The notes under the pieces are model-generated. The model made no database searches. It saw only the letters and a program-made list of their open reading frames with translations, and was not told where the DNA came from. Of a stretch of DNA of 18,007 nt, positions 1 through 6,834 are shown piece by piece (the stretch's first letter is position 1; the number at the start of each line of letters is the position of its first letter). This DNA is from Candidatus Wolframiiraptor sp. EX4484-121 (GTDB taxonomy: Archaea; Thermoproteota; Nitrososphaeria_A; Caldarchaeales; Wolframiiraptoraceae), in the NCBI GenBank assembly GCA_002255105.1, contig NJEK01000007.1:1-18007 (forward strand), given 5' to 3'. The position numbers were made by a program, and so were the translations under genes.

Positions 1-90
1 GATCGAGCTTAGGCTTTTACCGCTCCTCTCTAGGAAAGCTTTAAAGAGGCTTTCAAGACCATTTAATTGGGGTTGCTGGTATTGGGCCAT
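1..90 (-). CDS. N-terminal 30 codons of an unidentified protein, cut by the left edge
   Basis: An ATG at 90-88 on the minus strand opens a frame with no stop down to base 1. It reads MAQYQQPQLNGLESLFKAFL and then continues with ERSGKSLSSI. A purine-rich Shine-Dalgarno run (GGAGG at 99-95) lies a few bases before the ATG, and a TATA-like box lies at 135-127, so this looks like a real gene start with a short leader. The visible part is Gln-rich, then probably helical; no family can be named from 30 residues. It diverges from the small wHTH-type gene at 162. Confidence 0.6.
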   Translation of the reverse strand, partial: MAQYQQPQLNGLESLFKAFLERSGKSLSSI

Positions 91-100
91 CGCCCCTCCT
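91..100 (-). promoter_or_regulatory. Shine-Dalgarno site of the left-edge gene
   Basis: Read on the minus strand the bases are AGGAGGGGCG, directly before the ATG at 90. The GGAGG core leaves a spacer of about four bases. It decides the start of the partial gene and shows that its transcript has a leader, unlike its divergent neighbour. Confidence 0.5.
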
Positions 101-126
101 CCCACGGGATTATAGGGCTTCATGTG

Positions 127-135
127 CTTATAAAT
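127..135. promoter_or_regulatory. TATA box probably shared by two divergent genes
   Basis: CTTATAAAT on the plus strand reads ATTTATAAG on the minus strand, so it is a near-symmetrical archaeal TATA element. Its centre is about 30 bases before the ATG at 162, which fits a leaderless or nearly leaderless plus-strand transcript. In the other direction, transcription would begin near 105, about 15 bases before the Shine-Dalgarno-led ATG at 90. No second TATA element is obvious in the gap. Confidence 0.5.
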
Positions 136-161
136 GTTGCTCAAATTGAACATGATGAAAA

Positions 162-575
162 ATGAGCGCTCAAGAAAAAATCAGGATAGAGGTGGAGATA
201 GGGCCTGCGACGGTTAGGGTAGAGGCTCCGCCTGACAAGCTTGAGGAAGCCGTTAAACAGGTTATCTCAGCCATTAAAGCCGTCCTCCCAGAGATCTCGG
301 CCGAGGTTGGCCAGGTTCAGCGAGGAGAGAGAGCTAGGAGGAGGATGCAGCCGACCTGTTCCGAGCTATTGAGGAGGTTGATGGAGGAGGGCTGGTTCGA
401 CACGCCGAGATCCCTCTCCGAGGTGGTTAGAGAGCTTGCGAGGAGGGGATATAACTATAACTCGACAGCCGTATCTCACAGCCTCCTAGATCTGGTTAGG
501 GAGAGATCTTTGTCTAGAGAGGGGACGCCGAGACGCTACGTCTACTTTAGATCCAAGAGGGAGGGGGGAGATTAA
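162..575 (+). CDS. Small beta-alpha domain protein with a winged-helix-like C-terminus
   Basis: The protein has 137 residues and I cannot name a characterised family. Residues 6-40 form a strand-strand-helix unit (IRIEVEIGPATVRVEA, then a helix). Residues 62-135 look like a helix-turn-helix with a wing: helices around LSEVVRELARRG and AVSHSLLDLV, then a basic RRYVYFRSKR hairpin. The N-terminal unit resembles those of the three minus-strand genes between 572 and 1786, so it is a divergent paralogue. A DNA-binding or regulatory role is inferred from the fold pattern only. The ATG lies about 30 bases after a TATA box with no Shine-Dalgarno site, which suggests a leaderless transcript. Its TAA overlaps the convergent gene's stop in a four-base TTAA. 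Confidence 0.75.
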   Translation: MSAQEKIRIEVEIGPATVRVEAPPDKLEEAVKQVISAIKAVLPEISAEVGQVQRGERARRRMQPTCSELLRRLMEEGWFDTPRSLSEVVRELARRGYNYNSTAVSHSLLDLVRERSLSREGTPRRYVYFRSKREGGD

Positions 576-1087
576 TCGGAGACCTGTTCCCCTATCCGCT
601 TCTGGCCATAGTTATCCAGGATATACTTTATTCCTTGTATGGTTATCGCGTAGCTCCCCCTATCGAGCCTCTTGAGCATGACCCCCTTGGAGAGTTCGGC
701 GACCTTATTGGAGAGGGTCTTCTTGTTGATCCTCGGCAGATACTCTGAGAAGTCGGGGATACCCGTGTTCGGCCCCTCCCTCCTACCAAGCCTATACTCG
801 AGATAGTTTTTGAGGGCTATGAAGTAGATTGCGTCCTGGAGCGGGAGCTCGCTCAAATCTTTTAAGAAGAATATGCCAGCCTCCGGATTGTATGCCAGAA
901 AATCCCCCAACCTCTCCAATAGATCCTTAAGCTCCACATTATACTGGATCTTCTTTGCGAGCGAGTATTCTGGGATCGCCTGCTCCAAGAATGCCACGGC
1001 TTGATGATAGACCGCCTCCGGGCTCCCCGAAAACTCGGCTTCCAGATCCCCATACTTGATATGTATCCTAAGTTCTTCATCGATCAT
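572..1087 (-). CDS. Beta-alpha domain / winged-helix protein, last gene of a three-gene operon
   Basis: The protein has 171 residues and no characterised family is recognised. Residues 5-40 form the N-terminal unit (LRIHIKYGDLEAEFSGSPEA, then a helix). A helical middle (about 45-110) includes IFFLKDLSELPLQDAIYFIA. The C-terminus (about 118-160) looks like a winged helix: NKKTLSNKVAELSKGVML as recognition helix, then a RLDRGSYAIT hairpin and a final helix. The ATG overlaps the stop of the preceding broken gene in an ATGA, which implies translational coupling. It is one of four related genes in this corner. A transcription-factor-like role is plausible but inferred. Confidence 0.75.
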   Translation of the reverse strand: MIDEELRIHIKYGDLEAEFSGSPEAVYHQAVAFLEQAIPEYSLAKKIQYNVELKDLLERLGDFLAYNPEAGIFFLKDLSELPLQDAIYFIALKNYLEYRLGRREGPNTGIPDFSEYLPRINKKTLSNKVAELSKGVMLKRLDRGSYAITIQGIKYILDNYGQKRIGEQVSD

Positions 1088-1328
1088 AGCTCCTCACCGA
1101 ATAGCTCTCTAATAGATGCCTTCGTGAATCCATATAATCCTTCCCCATATCTGACCACTAGCCCAGCCCTCCTAAGCTCGCTCAGCCGAGCCTCTTGACG
1201 GCCTCGATGGATGGATAGATCTCCGACAAGTACCTGTTTATGCTCCTCCAAACATCCTCATAGTCTCCGCTGAACTCGACCTCGGTCTCCCCATGTCTCA
1301 GAACTGCTTTGAGTTCTCCGTCGCTCAC
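1084..1328 (-). pseudogene. Broken middle member of the beta-alpha/wHTH gene row
   Basis: A GTG at 1328-1326 overlaps the TGA of the upstream gene. It starts a frame reading VSDGELKAVLRHGETEVEFS and then GDYEDVWRSINRYLSEIYPS, which is clearly the N-terminal domain of its neighbours. That frame stops at TGA 1184-1182 after 47 codons. Near 1198-1192 a shifted frame takes over, reading QEARLSELRRAGLVVRYGEG followed by LYGFTKASIRELFGEEL. This matches the recognition helix, wing and last helix of the family, and it ends in a TGA that overlaps the next gene's ATG. The whole is only about 81 codons; the middle region and first HTH helices are missing. So this is either a gene decayed by an internal deletion with frameshift, or an assembly error. 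The preserved overlaps at both ends support a once-intact operon gene. Confidence 0.65.
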
Positions 1329-1786
1329 CTCTCCTCACCCCTGAACTTATTCTCGACGTATTTTATCCCCTTCCTAAGGATTCTGAAGGCCTTCTTCCCA
1401 TTCAGCTTTCCAGCCTCCTCCATATAGCTATCCTTTATCAGATCCGACATAACGTCGCTTAGATTCTTCGGCGTGGGCCATCGAACCCTTTGATAAAAAT
1501 CCTTTACATCATCGTAGGTCATGTCTCTCCCCTCATGTCTGTGGAGATAGTAAGCTATGGTCAAGAATCTTTGCGGATGGGTCTCCGGCTCAAGCTCGTC
1601 AACATATTCCGTGAAGCTCAGCTTCTCGCCGATAAGCTCGCCTTGCTTGATCGATTCGTGAAGCCTGGCCTTCTCCAAGACCTTATCGAGCCAAGCTAGA
1701 TCCGATAATCTCTCCTCCACAAACTCCCTATCCCCCTCGATCTCCATCTCCAATCCTCCAACCGAGATCCTCACCCTGTATGTCAT
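1325..1786 (-). CDS. Beta-alpha domain / winged-helix protein, first gene of the operon
   Basis: The protein has 153 residues and no characterised family is recognised. It opens with YRVRISVGGLEMEIEGDREF and a helix, the same strand-strand-helix unit as its neighbours. The C-terminal half reads as a winged helix: helix TYDDVKDFYQRV, recognition helix PKNLSDVMSDLIKDSYM, a KAFRILRKG segment and a last helix. A TATA-like CTTATAATC at 1817-1809 lies about 27 bases before the ATG, so the transcript is probably leaderless. Its TGA overlaps the GTG of the broken next gene. It starts 35 bases after the end of GatE and may be transcribed from its own promoter rather than as part of the Gat operon. Confidence 0.75.
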   Translation of the reverse strand: MTYRVRISVGGLEMEIEGDREFVEERLSDLAWLDKVLEKARLHESIKQGELIGEKLSFTEYVDELEPETHPQRFLTIAYYLHRHEGRDMTYDDVKDFYQRVRWPTPKNLSDVMSDLIKDSYMEEAGKLNGKKAFRILRKGIKYVENKFRGEER

Positions 1787-1808
1787 CCGTGCCCATTTCG
1801 GAATATCT

Positions 1809-1817
1809 GATTATAAG
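1809..1817 (-). promoter_or_regulatory. TATA box of the small wHTH operon
   Basis: CTTATAATC on the minus strand is centred about 27 bases before the ATG at 1786. This is the archaeal TATA distance expected for a leaderless transcript. It lies just beyond the GatE stop codon. Confidence 0.45.
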
Positions 1818-1821
1818 GGTT

Positions 1822-3565
1822 TTAGAGCGCTCCGAAAGTGGATATTCGCCGACTATCAAAGGATATAAAAGCCCTCCCCCTGTAGACCTTCATGAGCTCT
1901 CCCATGATTATTGAGGAGGCCTTCCTCGGATTCTCTCTAACCATGGACCCGTATCTCTCGACGAGCTCATCGATTTTACCCTCAACCTCGCTCATATCCA
2001 CAGGCCTGAGGTTTAAGGCGTCCAAGGCATCCCTAACATTCTTCCCCGGATTCTCGGATAACCATTTGATTATCTCGGGAGCCGCCTCCTTCGCTATCTC
2101 TCCCCTCGCGATCAGCCTTGATATCTCAAGGAGATCTGAGTCTCTTATGAGCTCGACCTTGAACCCCTCTCGCTTCAAGCTCTTCATGTGCTCGGCTAGG
2201 ATCGAGGCCGCTATCCTGGGCTTGACGCCAGTCTCTGAGACTATTCGCTCAAATAAATCGACCCTCTCCAAGTCGATCAGCTCATCCGCTATTTGCCTAC
2301 TTAACCCATATTTTCTCGAGAGATTCTCGGCCACCTCGTCAAGGGTCGGTGGAAGCCTCCGCTTAAGCTCCTCCAGATACTCCCTGCTTATCGGGTACGG
2401 CGGTATATCGGTCTCTGGATACATCCTAGCGGCTCCAGGTCTTGGCCTCAAGTAGATTGTCGTTCCATCGGGTCTGGCAGCCCTGGTCTCGGAGGGAACC
2501 CCCCTTAAGGCCTCGGTGGAATATCCCCTCAACCTCGGACCAAGCTCTAGCCCTTCCAGCGAACTCCGCTCCAAGCCTTATCCCCGGAGCCGCCTCCAAA
2601 CCCAGTAATCCTCCAAATCTTCTCAGCCTCAACGCTAGAACCCTTCCACCCGACTTGATCTTCCTCCTCAGAATCTTCGACCTCGTTCCCTCGAAGATCT
2701 CGGTGACGTCCTTTATCGGCTCCTCCGAGATCATCTGCTCCGTAACCCCCCTCTTCTTCAATTCATCCCTAATCTTTAGGAGGTGGAGTTGCCGTATGGC
2801 CTCAAGCTCAACCACCTTTGGAAGCAGATCCAATTCCTGAACCCCCTTGATCTCGATCAACGCTCCACCCCTTATCGAGATGTTCAGATCCTGCCTAACG
2901 GTTCCTATCCCGCGCTTAACCTTCCCCGTGGCCCTGAGAAGCCTCCCAATGGCGTAGGCAACCCTATAGGCTTCCCTCGGAGAGCTTATGACCGGAGCTG
3001 TTGAGACCTCGATGAGCGGTATCCCAAGCCTCCTCAAGTCATAGTGGATCTCATGGGGCTTTCGCTCGATTATCCTCGCCGCATCCTCCTCGATCGTTAT
3101 GGTCTGGATCGGTATCTTCTTACCATCAACGACTATCTCCCCACCCAACGCGATCACGCAAGTCCTCTGGAAGCCCGTCGTATTCGAACCATCTATCACT
3201 ATCTTCCTCATGACGTGGATCTCGTCTACGGGTCTCGCATTCATCAACAACGCCGCGATCAAGCCCACCTCAACTGCTTCCCAATTCAGGTCGTGGGGAG
3301 GTTCCTCGTCCATCTCAACGAGACATGTGTTTAGGGTGTCGGCGTGATAGACTATCTTCCTCCGCTTCCTAGCCTCGAAGATCGCGGCCGGATCGACTTC
3401 TCCGAGCTCGCTCTGGGCCTCCCTGAGCCATCTGACGAATCTTATCTCCCTCCCGCCATCCATTAGCTCCGTCGGGCAGTCGCAGAATAGCTTATGTTTC
3501 GTATCGAGCTGTCTATGGATCTCAAGGCCAACCTTCAACCCAATCTCTCGATAATCTATCTTCAT
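1822..3565 (-). pseudogene. gatE: GatE subunit of Glu-tRNA(Gln) amidotransferase, frame broken
   Basis: GatE, with GatD, converts Glu-tRNA(Gln) to Gln-tRNA(Gln) in archaea. The ATG at 3565 overlaps the GatD stop in an ATGA. The first frame (3565 to the TGA at 2426) carries the GatB/E catalytic cradle (GLKVGLEIHRQLDTKHKLFC at residues 9-28, IDGSNTTGFQR, TITIEEDAARI) and begins the GAD-like insert (FGGLLGLEAAPGIRLGAEFA up to GIFH near 2516). The rest, in another frame (about 2515 to 1822), resumes with EALRGVPSETRAARPDGTTI and PGAARMYPETDIPP plus the helical tail domain. Joined, the parts give about 580 residues, against roughly 620-635 in GatE as I recall it. The missing piece is about 55 residues of the GAD insert between GIFH and VPSETR. 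A simple one-base error cannot explain that. It is a real lesion or an assembly gap. Confidence 0.8.
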
Positions 3566-4905
3566 TGTCCAAGCTTCACCTCCATGCTGGGCATGCTCCT
3601 CTCGCCGAGCTCTCCCGCAATCGGCCTGAGCATGAGCTCCTCGACCTCCTCCAAGTCCCTCGCCCTGGCCAGGCACCAGCTAAGCTTGACATACGCCGTC
3701 TCTGGGAGCATGTCGTCAAGCGCTATCACCCCGGCCTTCAATAGATCCCTCCCAGTATCGTAGACCCTCATATTCACCCTCCCGAAGATGCATTGGGATG
3801 TCATCCCGAAGAATATCCCCTCTTCGTGTAATCTCTTGATCGTCGGGATGATCCTCGTGCTCACATGCCCGAGCCCCGTCCCCTCCAAAATTATGCCTCT
3901 GATTCCTCTCTCGACCAAGAACTCTATGACGTCTGCCCCCATTCCGGGATAGAACTTAACCAGAGCCGCCTTGGATGAGAATCCCGGCCTAAACCTGTAT
4001 TCATCCGATCCCCTCTCGTTCAGGTTTTCGGAGTTTAGCTCGATCTTTCCATCCTTGACGTAGGCTATCGGGGGCGAGTTAACCGATCTAAACGCATCCC
4101 TACTGCTCGTGTGAAGCTTCCTAACCCTGGTTCCCCTATGAACGGCCAACAAGTCGTCCGAGTGCCATGCATGCATGACAACGCAGACCTCAGCAAATGG
4201 GGCGTGGCCGGCGACACGCGTCGCGGCTATAAGATTTGTCGCGGCATCGCTCGACGGTCTATCCGAAGATCTCTGAGCCCCCACGAAGACCACCGGGATC
4301 GGCGGCTTTTGGAGGGCGAAGCTCAGGGCTGCGGCCGAGTATCCCATCGTATCAGTTCCGTGGGCTATGACAACCCCATCAATCCCGCTCCTGATCAGCT
4401 TATCGACCTCCACTGCCATCCTATTCCAGAGTTCCGGGGTCATATCCTCGCTGAAGATCGAGAACAATATCCTCGCATCTATCTCGGCTATGTCTGAGAG
4501 TTCTGGAACTATTGAGAGGAGATCTTCGGCGGTTAACGCAGGCCTAACCCCGCCAGTCCTATAATCTATCCTGCTCGCTATCGTTCCACCCGTGCTCATG
4601 ATCGTGACCCTCGGAAGACCTTCCTTGAACTCGGGCCTGGGAGGCGGGGTGAACTTGGGCTTCTTCGCCGACGCTATCTTCCTAACCCTCACCTCGCCCT
4701 CAACCCTTATTCCGATATTGTAGCCGTTTGGGAGCTTGATCACGATGTAGTTTGGGTCTGCGAGCTCGTATCTCGCCATGAGGATTCCCCTATAGATCTC
4801 GCCCCCAGCCTCGACCTCAACATCATCTCCAACCTCAACCCCACCCTCCTCGAGGATCTCCCTAATCCTCCCAGAATATCCCTGAAGCCTATCACCTACG
4901 GCCAT
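3562..4905 (-). CDS. gatD: GatD, asparaginase-like subunit of Glu-tRNA(Gln) amidotransferase
   Basis: GatD releases ammonia from asparagine or glutamine for GatE to amidate Glu-tRNA(Gln). The protein has 447 residues, close to the family's usual length. Residues 1-90 form the archaeal GatD N-terminal beta domain (SGRIREILEEGGVEVGDDVE, ANYIVIKLPNGYNIG-like). The L-asparaginase fold follows, with STGGTIAS (T108) and HGTDTM (T184, D185), and a Lys in RVRKLHTS (K263) that completes the family's catalytic set. The ATG at 4905 follows a TATA-like box by about 29 bases. Its TGA overlaps the GatE ATG, so the two are one translationally coupled operon. The gene is intact, in contrast to gatE. Confidence 0.96.
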   Translation of the reverse strand: MAVGDRLQGYSGRIREILEEGGVEVGDDVEVEAGGEIYRGILMARYELADPNYIVIKLPNGYNIGIRVEGEVRVRKIASAKKPKFTPPPRPEFKEGLPRVTIMSTGGTIASRIDYRTGGVRPALTAEDLLSIVPELSDIAEIDARILFSIFSEDMTPELWNRMAVEVDKLIRSGIDGVVIAHGTDTMGYSAAALSFALQKPPIPVVFVGAQRSSDRPSSDAATNLIAATRVAGHAPFAEVCVVMHAWHSDDLLAVHRGTRVRKLHTSSRDAFRSVNSPPIAYVKDGKIELNSENLNERGSDEYRFRPGFSSKAALVKFYPGMGADVIEFLVERGIRGIILEGTGLGHVSTRIIPTIKRLHEEGIFFGMTSQCIFGRVNMRVYDTGRDLLKAGVIALDDMLPETAYVKLSWCLARARDLEEVEELMLRPIAGELGERSMPSMEVKLGQ

Positions 4906-4930
4906 GTTCTATTAGAAGAGGTTCATCCCA

Positions 4931-4939
4931 GTATTAAGC
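4931..4939 (-). promoter_or_regulatory. TATA box of the gatD-gatE operon
   Basis: AGCTTAATA on the minus strand lies about 30 bases before the GatD ATG. An upstream purine-rich stretch (GGAGATAATA) could act as the TFB recognition element. It is the best candidate in the 104-base gap between the isomerase stop and GatD; nothing else is visible there. Confidence 0.4.
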
Positions 4940-5009
4940 TTATTATCTCCGACCTTGAACTCAGAAGTCCTAAAGACCTTGAGGCTGATCGATGTTCTCG
5001 GATCCGACG

Positions 5010-6572
5010 TTAGCTAGGTCTTGAATACTCCTTTCCATCCTCCGCGAAGATCTTGTATCCTATGCCCACTCGATGGGCGAATTCCACGAGCTCCGGGGTC
5101 AGGTCTCCGAAAGCGAAGCCTAGATGATTGCAGGGCCAAACATCTATCAAGACTTCATCAGGTATTGGTATCTTACCCTTGATTATAGGCCAAGAATAAT
5201 TATATCTCTCATGCTCACCCGGATCAACGTCAATCGTCTCGATAACCGTGGCGACTAGCTGATATCTAAGATTCTCCCTTGCAAGCCTAGCAACAGTCAT
5301 CTTCAATCCTCCGGGAGTTCTCCCCCTAACCGAGGCCCCGCCGGCGGCATAGAATATCTCTTGGCCTATATATTCAGCTCGATCAAGCTTCTTGACCGGA
5401 TCCTCATCAGGTCTTCCAAAGAAGTATGGTGGATGCTGGCCGCAGTTCATTATCGTTAGAACGCCATCCTCAACATCCCTAAAGTCTCCGAACCCGGCCG
5501 GCTTACCGGTGAGTAGGTGGAGGATGAGCTGGGTTAGGGCTGAGTCCATATCATTCTCGCAAGAGGCTGGAATTATGGGCTTAGGCTTACCATCGGGTCC
5601 AACATCGTTGTTCATGAAGGCTGTCAGGATGCAGGCGGTGCAGTGTCTAGCGCTTAACTCATCTTGGCACTTAACCCCCATAAAAGTGATGTTATATTCC
5701 TTCACGATGTCTAGGGCTGCATAATAGAGCGCGAGCTGATAGACGATCTTCTCTATTCCCTTGAGCGATGGCCTGGAGAAGTCGAATCTCCCATGCTTCT
5801 TCCTCCAAAGAAAGTCCAGTGCATCCTCAACCCTCCTGTCAAGTATCTTATAATTGCTTTCACCAGGCCTACCATCCCATTCAACCATATTCTCAGCTCT
5901 AACCAGAAGCTCTGACTGGTCGAGGGTCTCGTAGCTTATGCCGAAAACTTTTTGCCACTGATCGACATCAACGGTGGTCGTCGGCATTCTTAAAGACATT
6001 CCACCGAGGGCCAAATACTTTTGATACTTCAATTTTCGAATGACGTCTTTGACCTTCTCGGCGGACTCCGCTCCCCGCTTATAGAATCTCAGAACCGATT
6101 CTAAATCCCGGCTTACCCTCGGATCCTTCTCTATGTCTCCGAATATATGCGTGTATGGGATTCCTATCCTCTTTAATCCCCCTCCGATGGCCATTCCCGC
6201 GACTAATCCGGGAACCTTTGGGTTTTTATGCGAGAATATTATGACTCTCGCTATGTCCCCCGCCTCCGCCTCAAAATACTTCACCGCGTCGATACTATCG
6301 TATGGAAATGTCCATGAGCCCTGATTCAGGATCAAGACATCGGGCTTCTTCTCAGCAATCTTCCTTATATGCTCTTGGACGAGCCTCGTATTCCATGCTA
6401 TTCGATCCATTTTGGGAAAGCCTTCTCCACCTCTAACGACCTCCACTCCCATCTTCTTTAACGCATCAATCAAGCTCCCTTCATGCTTCAACATCAGGTC
6501 TATATTCTGCTCCCGCACCCATGGACGTGGATCATTTGGCGAAAAAACACCAACTCTAACCCAGGGTTTCAA
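5010..6572 (-). CDS. L-fucose/L-arabinose isomerase-family protein
   Basis: This is a sugar isomerase-fold protein of the FucI/AraA superfamily, which interconverts aldoses and ketoses using a metal. With the start chosen here it has 520 residues, a normal FucI length. The N-terminal Rossmann-like part opens VRVGVFSPNDPRPWVREQN. The metal-site pattern is visible: Glu in GVKCQDEL (about 305), Asp in ENDMDSALTQ (about 341) and His in WPCNHLGFAFGD (about 484), by analogy with FucI. The frame runs open to 6902, but the extra 110 codons are low in homology-like content and cross the neighbour's promoter. I chose TTG at 6572 because it lies just before the first conserved strand and about 36 bases after a clear TATA box. 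The true substrate is unknown; no sugar-pathway genes are adjacent. Confidence 0.85.
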   Translation of the reverse strand: MKPWVRVGVFSPNDPRPWVREQNIDLMLKHEGSLIDALKKMGVEVVRGGEGFPKMDRIAWNTRLVQEHIRKIAEKKPDVLILNQGSWTFPYDSIDAVKYFEAEAGDIARVIIFSHKNPKVPGLVAGMAIGGGLKRIGIPYTHIFGDIEKDPRVSRDLESVLRFYKRGAESAEKVKDVIRKLKYQKYLALGGMSLRMPTTTVDVDQWQKVFGISYETLDQSELLVRAENMVEWDGRPGESNYKILDRRVEDALDFLWRKKHGRFDFSRPSLKGIEKIVYQLALYYAALDIVKEYNITFMGVKCQDELSARHCTACILTAFMNNDVGPDGKPKPIIPASCENDMDSALTQLILHLLTGKPAGFGDFRDVEDGVLTIMNCGQHPPYFFGRPDEDPVKKLDRAEYIGQEIFYAAGGASVRGRTPGGLKMTVARLARENLRYQLVATVIETIDVDPGEHERYNYSWPIIKGKIPIPDEVLIDVWPCNHLGFAFGDLTPELVEFAHRVGIGYKIFAEDGKEYSRPS

Positions 6573-6600
6573 GATCTTCTCACAGGCATGAAAACGCCAG

Positions 6601-6614
6601 ATATTATATAATCT
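6601..6614 (-). promoter_or_regulatory. TATA box of the isomerase gene
   Basis: GATTATATAATATC on the minus strand is a strong TATA element. Transcription about 26 bases downstream would begin near 6582, about ten bases before the chosen TTG start at 6572. This is the main reason for preferring the short form of the protein. Confidence 0.55.
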
Positions 6615-6800
6615 TTGCCCACGATGGGGATATACGCTCAGGTGTACGTCGGGAGGCTGGAGAAAGGTGGTTTGAAGGCTTCTAAAGTAGCTTAAGAGGT
6701 CTGATGAGGGAATATCATAGGTAAGGTTGGAGGAGAGTTGTGGTGAGGAGGTCTTGGCGCTAAGCTTAGGTCTCGCGGCCTCAGAGCCCGCTTTCAGCGT

Positions 6801-6817
6801 CTTTAAAGTTTTTAAGT
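6801..6817 (+). promoter_or_regulatory. TATA box of the aminotransferase gene
   Basis: The AT-rich CTTTAAAGTTTTTAAG stretch is centred about 26-30 bases before ATG 6835. That spacing predicts a leaderless transcript beginning at or just before ATG 6835 or ATG 6844. Confidence 0.5.
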
Positions 6818-6834
6818 TCCTAATAGATTCAAGG

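Larger units (their letters stand above)
6573..6834. other. Divergent intergenic region, isomerase / aminotransferase
   Basis: Both flanking frames happen to stay open through these 262 bases, but the translated text is compositionally plain and carries no recognisable domain. I read it as non-coding, with one TATA-like box near each end (6601-6614 and 6801-6817). The roughly 190 bases between the boxes hold nothing I can identify. If a longer start were used for the isomerase, the two genes would overlap head to head, which is unlikely. Confidence 0.5.

Noticed and set aside
1001..1198. 65-residue plus-strand frame over the broken wHTH gene
   Set aside because: Low-complexity Ser/Leu text, antisense to recognisable family sequence on the other strand.
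2426..2574. Programmed frameshifting in gatE
   Set aside because: A recoding site would keep the full protein, but about 55 residues of the GAD-like insert are also missing, so a deletion explains the data better.
6727..6834. TTG-led extension of the aminotransferase
   Set aside because: The added 36 residues precede the conserved domain, overlap the TATA box, and ATG 6835 fits it better.
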